From positions 1 through 7,838 of the forward strand of contig JAKDLQ010000103.1 in the NCBI GenBank assembly GCA_030452775.1: a DNA stretch of 7,838 nt, given 5' to 3'. Position numbers and translations under genes: made by a program. Under the pieces are notes generated by a model. The model saw nothing but the letters and a program-made list of their open reading frames with translations, had not been told where the DNA came from and did not search any database. Positions 4,720 to 7,838 of this stretch are shown here, piece by piece. How positions within the stretch are numbered: position 1 is the first letter of the stretch; every line of letters starts with the position of its first letter. This stretch comes from Micrococcales bacterium (GTDB lineage: Bacteria > Actinomycetota > Actinomycetes > Actinomycetales > Dermatophilaceae).

Positions 4720-5601
4720 ATGATCGAACTACGGGAACTGAGCAGGACGTTCGGGGCGATCCGGGCCGTCGACGGGGTGAGTTTCGCCGTCGAGGACGGA
4801 GCGCTGACCGGCTTCGTCGGCGGCAACGGCGCCGGCAAGACGACGACGATGCGGATGATCATGGGGGTGCTCACCATCACCTCCGGCGAGGTGCTCTGGG
4901 CGGGCCGCCCGGTCACCCAGCTCGACCGGCGCCGCTTCGGCTACATGCCCGAGGAGCGTGGCCTCTATCCCAAGCAGGCCGTCCTCGACCAGCTCGTCCA
5001 CCTCGCCAGGCTGCGCGGGATGAGCGCCCACGCGGCCCGCAGCTCCGTCCTCGAGCACCTCGAGCGACTCGGCCTCGCGGACCGGGCCAAGGACCACGTC
5101 GAGAAGCTGTCGCTCGGCAACCAGCAGCGCGTCCAGATCATCGCCGCACTCATGGGCAGGCCGCGGGCCCTCATCCTCGACGAGCCCTTCAGCGGCCTCG
5201 ACCCCGCCGCCGTCGACAACATGGCCGACCTGCTGCGCGAGCACACCGCGCGCGGCATACCCATCCTCTTCTCCTCCCACCAGCTCGACCTCGTCGAGCG
5301 CCTCTGCGAGCGCCTCGTCGTGCTGTCGGGCGGCCGGGTCGTCGCGGCCGGCACCCCCGACGAGCTGCAGTCCAGCGGGGCGACGAGGCACCGTCTGGTG
5401 CTCACCGGCGACGCCGGGTGGGTCCGCGGCATACCGGGAGTGCACGCCATCGACATCGACGGGCACACCGCCCTGGTCGAGCTGCTCGAGGGCGGCGCCG
5501 GGCGGCGCCTGCTCACCGAGGGCCTGGCCCGCGGCGAGGTCCTCGAGTTCCACACCCAACGGCCGAGCCTGGCCCAGATCTACCGTGAGGTGACAGCATG
5601 A
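4720..5601 (+). CDS. ABC exporter ATP-binding protein (NatA/YhaQ-like)
   Basis: This is a 293-residue nucleotide-binding subunit that powers the permease encoded next. Walker A is GGNGAGKTT (34-42, K40), the Q-loop region reads FGYMPEERGLY (73-83) with Glu where many ABC proteins have Gln, the signature is LSLGNQQR (130-137), Walker B is LILDEPFSGLDP (151-162), and the switch histidine is H187 (SSHQ). PEERGLY and LSLGNQQ are hallmarks of the NatA/YhaQ branch. Residues about 224-290 form the C-terminal domain (DUF4162-like) found in this branch. The start is ATG, six bases after the TAGCGT box. The 3' end overlaps the next ATG by four bases (ATGA, 5598-5601), with GAGG at 5587-5590 serving that start. 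Two Ile codons are ATA (residues 180 and 238), both within the CGGCATAC octamer. The substrate could be sodium, a drug or a peptide. Confidence 0.94.
   Translation: MIELRELSRTFGAIRAVDGVSFAVEDGALTGFVGGNGAGKTTTMRMIMGVLTITSGEVLWAGRPVTQLDRRRFGYMPEERGLYPKQAVLDQLVHLARLRGMSAHAARSSVLEHLERLGLADRAKDHVEKLSLGNQQRVQIIAALMGRPRALILDEPFSGLDPAAVDNMADLLREHTARGIPILFSSHQLDLVERLCERLVVLSGGRVVAAGTPDELQSSGATRHRLVLTGDAGWVRGIPGVHAIDIDGHTALVELLEGGAGRRLLTEGLARGEVLEFHTQRPSLAQIYREVTA
5253..5260 (+). repeat. CGGCATAC octamer, copy 5
   Basis: Perfect copy inside the ABC ATPase gene. Read in frame it gives GGC ATA C, forcing the rare Ile codon ATA within a Gly-Ile-Pro triplet (179-181). Confidence 0.6.
5427..5434 (+). repeat. 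CGGCATAC octamer, copy 6
   Basis: Perfect copy inside the ABC ATPase gene, again giving GGC ATA C and a Gly-Ile-Pro triplet (237-239) with the rare ATA codon. Confidence 0.6.
5587..5590 (+). promoter_or_regulatory. Shine-Dalgarno GAGG for the ATG at 5598
   Basis: GAGG, seven bases before the ATG that overlaps the ATPase stop codon. It is the best ribosome binding site of this unit and marks 5598 as the intended start of the permease gene, although that frame does not run into the permease body. Confidence 0.7.
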
Positions 5602-5685
5602 GCGCCGCCCTGACCCAGACCCCCACCCCCCCCGCACCCAGCGCGGCGGCAAACGGCCAATGGTTCGACCAGGGCGCCCGCGCCC
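5598..5685 (+). pseudogene. Out-of-frame N-terminal leader of the ABC permease gene
   Basis: Starting at the ATG coupled to the ATPase stop, the frame encodes about 29 plausible residues, including ANGQWFDQGARA, with coding-like codon use. It then carries on in the wrong frame until a stop at 5895-5897. The permease body is one base ahead, and its frame is open back to 5614. A single extra base (or two missing) between 5614 and about 5686 would explain this: either in the C8 run at 5626-5633, or, better by codon use, in the GCCCGCGCCC stretch at 5676-5685. It may be a real mutation, a slippage site or a sequencing error. Confidence 0.6.
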
Positions 5686-6840
5686 ATGCTGCTGGTGGCC
5701 GGCCGCGAGATCATCGTCCGGGTGACGAACAAGTTCTTCATCGTCTCCACCATCGTCACCCTGCTGCTCATGGCGGGTTTCGCAGGGTTCTCGACCTGGC
5801 AGAGCCAGCGGGAGTCGACCTACAGCGTCGCGGTCACCGCGCCCGCCGCGAAGCAGCTCGTCAGCGAGGCGGGCACGGCCGCGCACGCCCTCGATGACAA
5901 GGTCACCGTCACCGGGCAGAGCGTCGCCGATGATGCGGCGGCCCGTCAGGCGGTCAAGGACGGCGACGTCGACGCGTGGCTGCACGAGGGCCAGGACGGC
6001 TGGGTGCTCACCTCGAAGGACGCTGTCGATCGCACCCTCAGCGGCGCGCTCCAGGACCGGGTGCGCACCGACGCGCTGACCCGCAACGCCGCCGCAGCAG
6101 GCACGTCGATCACCGAGCTTGAGAAGGGCACCACCCTGACGACCGACCGGATCGATGGCACCGAGGACAACGACGTCTTCGTCCAGGTCGCTACGTTCGC
6201 TTTCGCGATCCTCTTCTACCTCGCCGCGATGATGTTCGGCCAGCAGATCGCCGGCAGCGTCGTGGAGGAGAAGGAGTCCCGTCTCGTCGAGATCATCGCG
6301 ACAGCGATCCCGCTGCGCCAGCTCCTCGCCGGCAAGGTCATCGGCAACTCGATCATCGCGCTCGGCCAGGTCGTCCTCTTCTCCGCCGTGGGACTCGTCG
6401 CCTTGTCGTTCACCGACTTCTCGACGATGCTGCCGTCCCTGTCCGGTGCTGTCGGGTGGTTCATCGCCTTCTTCGCGGTCGGGTTCCTCGCCCTCGCCTG
6501 CCTCTTCGCCGTCGGCGGGGCGCTGGCCTCGCGCAACGAGGACCTGGCGAGCACCACCGGGCCGATCACGATCGTGCTCATCCTCGTCTACTTCATCTCG
6601 TTCGGGCTGTCGGGGACGGCCCAGGTCGTGGCGTCCTACGTCCCGATCGTGTCGGTCATCTCGATGCCGGCCCGGGTCCTCGCCGGTGGGGTGATGTGGT
6701 GGGAGCCGATCGTCGCGCTCGTCATCATGGGGTGCTTCGCGGCCGTCACGGTGTGGCTCGCCGAGAAGGTGTACCGCCGCTCGCTCATGCAGAACCGGGG
6801 CAAGCTGAGCTGGAGGCAGGCCCTCGCCACGGAGGAGTGA
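5686..6840 (+). CDS. ABC-2 family exporter permease (NatB/YhaP-like)
   Basis: This is the membrane subunit of the exporter, 384 residues from the first in-frame ATG. The first membrane helix is at about 18-36, followed by an extracytoplasmic domain (about 37-162) and helices at about 167-186, 217-240, 255-280, 292-309, 315-334 and 341-359. The cytoplasmic coupling segment SVVEEKESRLVEIIATAIP (191-209) before the third helix is typical of ABC-2 permeases, and the tail KVYRRSLMQNRGKLSWRQAL (361-380) is typical of the YhaP/NatB group. The ATG at 5686 leaves only six residues before REIIVRVTNK and has no good ribosome site, whereas the strong start at 5598 is out of frame, so the N-terminus is uncertain. 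The helices and the coupling segment are intact. It ends 14 bases before a hairpin terminator. Confidence 0.88.
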   Translation: MLLVAGREIIVRVTNKFFIVSTIVTLLLMAGFAGFSTWQSQRESTYSVAVTAPAAKQLVSEAGTAAHALDDKVTVTGQSVADDAAARQAVKDGDVDAWLHEGQDGWVLTSKDAVDRTLSGALQDRVRTDALTRNAAAAGTSITELEKGTTLTTDRIDGTEDNDVFVQVATFAFAILFYLAAMMFGQQIAGSVVEEKESRLVEIIATAIPLRQLLAGKVIGNSIIALGQVVLFSAVGLVALSFTDFSTMLPSLSGAVGWFIAFFAVGFLALACLFAVGGALASRNEDLASTTGPITIVLILVYFISFGLSGTAQVVASYVPIVSVISMPARVLAGGVMWWEPIVALVIMGCFAAVTVWLAEKVYRRSLMQNRGKLSWRQALATEE

Positions 6841-6854
6841 GCGCACGGGAGCCC

Positions 6855-6893
6855 CGAGATGGCGGGTGCCGCCGGGCGGCACCCGCCATCTCG
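6855..6893. terminator. Long GC-rich hairpin terminator between convergent units
   Basis: CGAGATGGCGGGTGCCGCC (6855-6873) is followed one base later by its exact reverse complement (6875-6893). Allowing a minimal loop of 3-5 bases, this leaves a perfect stem of about 17 bp. There is no T-tract on either side, which fits the U-less terminators common in actinobacteria. It begins 14 bases after the permease stop and lies 53 bases beyond the dodecin stop, so it can end transcription from both sides. Confidence 0.88.
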
Positions 6894-6946
6894 CGCGATC
6901 TCACCTCCGGTCCGGGCCAGGAGTCGCGCCGGTCCTGGGCGGCAGG

Positions 6947-7153
6947 TCAGTCCTCCATGCGGAAGCCGAGCTTGACGGTGACCTGGAAGTATGCGACCGC
7001 CCCGTCCTCGAGCTGCCCGCGCACGTTGGACACCTCGAACCAGTTCAGCCCGCGGACCGTCTTGTTCGCCCGCGCCACCGCGCTCTTGATCGCGTCGTCG
7101 ATGGAGGTCTCCGACGTGCCGACGACCTCGCTGACGCCATAGGTGTGTCCCAT
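6947..7153 (-). CDS. Dodecin (flavin-binding small protein)
   Basis: This is a 68-residue protein with the full dodecin pattern: GHTYGVSEVVGTSETSIDDA at the start, then KTVRGLNWFEV, RGQLEDGAVAYFQVTVKLGF and an acidic end (RMED). Dodecins form hollow 12-mers that bind and store flavins (FMN, riboflavin); the tryptophan of LNWFEV (W43) is the residue known to stack on the flavin. Length matches the family. I chose the ATG at 7153 because GGAAGG lies seven bases upstream (7161-7166, minus strand). The frame remains open upstream to an ATG at 7246 that overlaps the methyltransferase TGA as ATGA, which would add 31 residues of a type not normal for dodecins. It lies downstream of the RNA methyltransferase gene on the same strand, with a spacer of 89 bases, and is probably cotranscribed. 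Confidence 0.92.
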   Translation of the reverse strand: MGHTYGVSEVVGTSETSIDDAIKSAVARANKTVRGLNWFEVSNVRGQLEDGAVAYFQVTVKLGFRMED

Positions 7154-7160
7154 GAGTCGA

Positions 7161-7166
7161 CCTTCC
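7161..7166 (-). promoter_or_regulatory. Shine-Dalgarno GGAAGG for dodecin
   Basis: On the minus strand GGAAGG stands seven bases before the ATG at 7153. It favours the 68-residue start over the 31-residue-longer alternative at 7246. Confidence 0.6.
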
Positions 7167-7242
7167 CGTAGGGCGCCGACGCCGTCGTCGACGCTCCCGC
7201 CATCCTTGGCGACGTGGCCGGACGGGTCAACCGCCACGGTGG

Positions 7243-7838
7243 TCATCGGCCTTCGTCGGGGCGCTGGGCGAACACGTGCCGGCGCACCCAGGCGTGCATC
7301 GCGATGGCGGCGGCCGCCCCGGCGTTGATCGAGCGGGTCGAGCCGAACTGCTCGATGTGCAGCACCACCGCGCACTCGGCCCGCATCGCCTCGGAGAGGC
7401 CCGGGCCCTCCTGGCCGAGGACGAGCACGCAGGCACGCGGCAGGTCGTAGGTTTCGAGCGGCACCGACCCCGGCAGGTTGTCGATCCCGATGAGCGCGAG
7501 CCCCCGCGTCCGGGCCCATTCGGCGAGCGAGGCCGCGTCAGGGTGGTAGTGCTCGTGCTGGTAGCGGTCGGTGACCATGGCCCCGCGACGGTTCCAGCGC
7601 CGCCTCCCGACGATGTGGAAGGCCTTGGCGTTCATCGCGTTCGCGGTCCGGATGACCGAGCCGATGTTGAAGTCGTGCCCCCAGTTCTCGATCGCCACGT
7701 GGAAGTCGTGCCGCCTGCTGTCGAGGTCCGCGACGATGGCGTCGTGGCGCCAGTACCGGTAGCGGTCGACGACGTTGCGCGAGTCGCCCTCGTGCAACAG
7801 CTCCGGGTCCCAGTGGTCGCCCTCGGGCCAGGGCCCCT
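7243..7838 (-). CDS. TrmH/SpoU-family RNA 2'-O-methyltransferase, 5' partial
   Basis: This is an S-adenosylmethionine-dependent SPOUT-class methyltransferase expected to methylate ribose 2'-OH groups in tRNA or rRNA. Numbering is from a TTG at 7797. Motif 1 is NIGSVIRTANA (44-54, with N44 and R50), motif 2 is LVLGQEGPGLSE (125-136) and motif 3 is IEQFGSTRSINAGAAAAIAM (148-167), which form the trefoil knot. The frame continues without a stop through the TTG to the window edge, adding WDPEL and other residues that look coding, so the true start is beyond 7838 and the TTG is not the start. The stop TGA at 7243-7245 overlaps an in-frame upstream ATG of the dodecin reading frame. No separate N-terminal RNA-binding domain is visible in the part present. 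The exact RNA target is not evident. Confidence 0.93.
   Translation of the reverse strand, partial: GPWPEGDHWDPELLHEGDSRNVVDRYRYWRHDAIVADLDSRRHDFHVAIENWGHDFNIGSVIRTANAMNAKAFHIVGRRRWNRRGAMVTDRYQHEHYHPDAASLAEWARTRGLALIGIDNLPGSVPLETYDLPRACVLVLGQEGPGLSEAMRAECAVVLHIEQFGSTRSINAGAAAAIAMHAWVRRHVFAQRPDEGR

Noticed and set aside
4729..6882. Very long minus-strand open frame (717 codons) opposite the ABC genes
   Set aside because: It is a GC-rich shadow of the ATPase and permease. Its translation is low-complexity Arg/Gly/Asp/Glu with no recognisable domain, while the plus strand carries complete ABC motifs.
6947..7519. 190-codon minus-strand frame joining dodecin with an upstream segment
   Set aside because: Above position 7246 it reads the methyltransferase gene in the wrong frame; only the dodecin part is real.
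7795..7797. TTG at 7797 as the methyltransferase start
   Set aside because: The frame continues upstream with coding-like residues to the window edge and the TTG has no ribosome site; the gene is best read as 5' partial.

Overview
The window is high-GC bacterial DNA with short spacers, overlapping stop/start codons and TANNNT boxes sitting 6-7 bases before start codons (leaderless initiation). Together with protein families typical of Actinomycetota (DksA/TraR-like zinc finger with an EHDP tip, DesK/NarL-type two-component pair, dodecin, NatAB-like exporter), this points to an actinobacterium. An Intrasporangiaceae-like member is my guess; the sequence does not prove it.

Layout. (1) 1-54: six perfect copies of a 9-bp tandem repeat, cut by the window edge. 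(2) 73-2250, minus strand: a three-gene unit read right to left, made of an M24B Xaa-Pro aminopeptidase, a small NAD(P)-binding atypical SDR and a DksA/TraR zinc-finger protein. The first two are 10 bases apart and the last two overlap by GTGA. (3) 2251-2346: divergent promoter region with a TANNNT box for each side. (4) 2347-4546, plus strand: membrane sensor histidine kinase and NarL/LuxR response regulator, followed by a 52-bp tandem duplication of the regulator's 3' end. (5) 4599-4719: promoter region with a 12-bp palindrome and a third leaderless-type -10 box. (6) 4720-6840, plus strand: ABC ATPase and ABC-2 permease of the NatA/NatB (YhaQ/YhaP) type. The permease's best start (ATGA overlap, good Shine-Dalgarno) is out of frame with its body. 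(7) 6855-6893: a very strong hairpin terminator between converging units. (8) 6947-7838, minus strand: dodecin, downstream of a TrmH/SpoU RNA methyltransferase whose 5' end lies outside the window.

How the genes fit together. The kinase/regulator pair next to a two-gene exporter resembles known layouts in which a DesK-type pair controls a drug, peptide or sodium exporter (for example natK-natR-natA-natB in Bacillus). The signal and substrate cannot be read from the sequence. The minus-strand unit combines proline-peptide turnover, an unassigned redox or sensor enzyme and an RNA-polymerase-binding zinc-finger protein, with no evident common pathway. I see no mobile element, CRISPR array or clearly new system. 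The most unusual signals are at DNA level: a repeated CGGCATAC octamer, the frame break at the permease start, the 52-bp tail duplication, several other tandem duplications, and a 12-codon ORF linking kinase to regulator through two ATGA overlaps.
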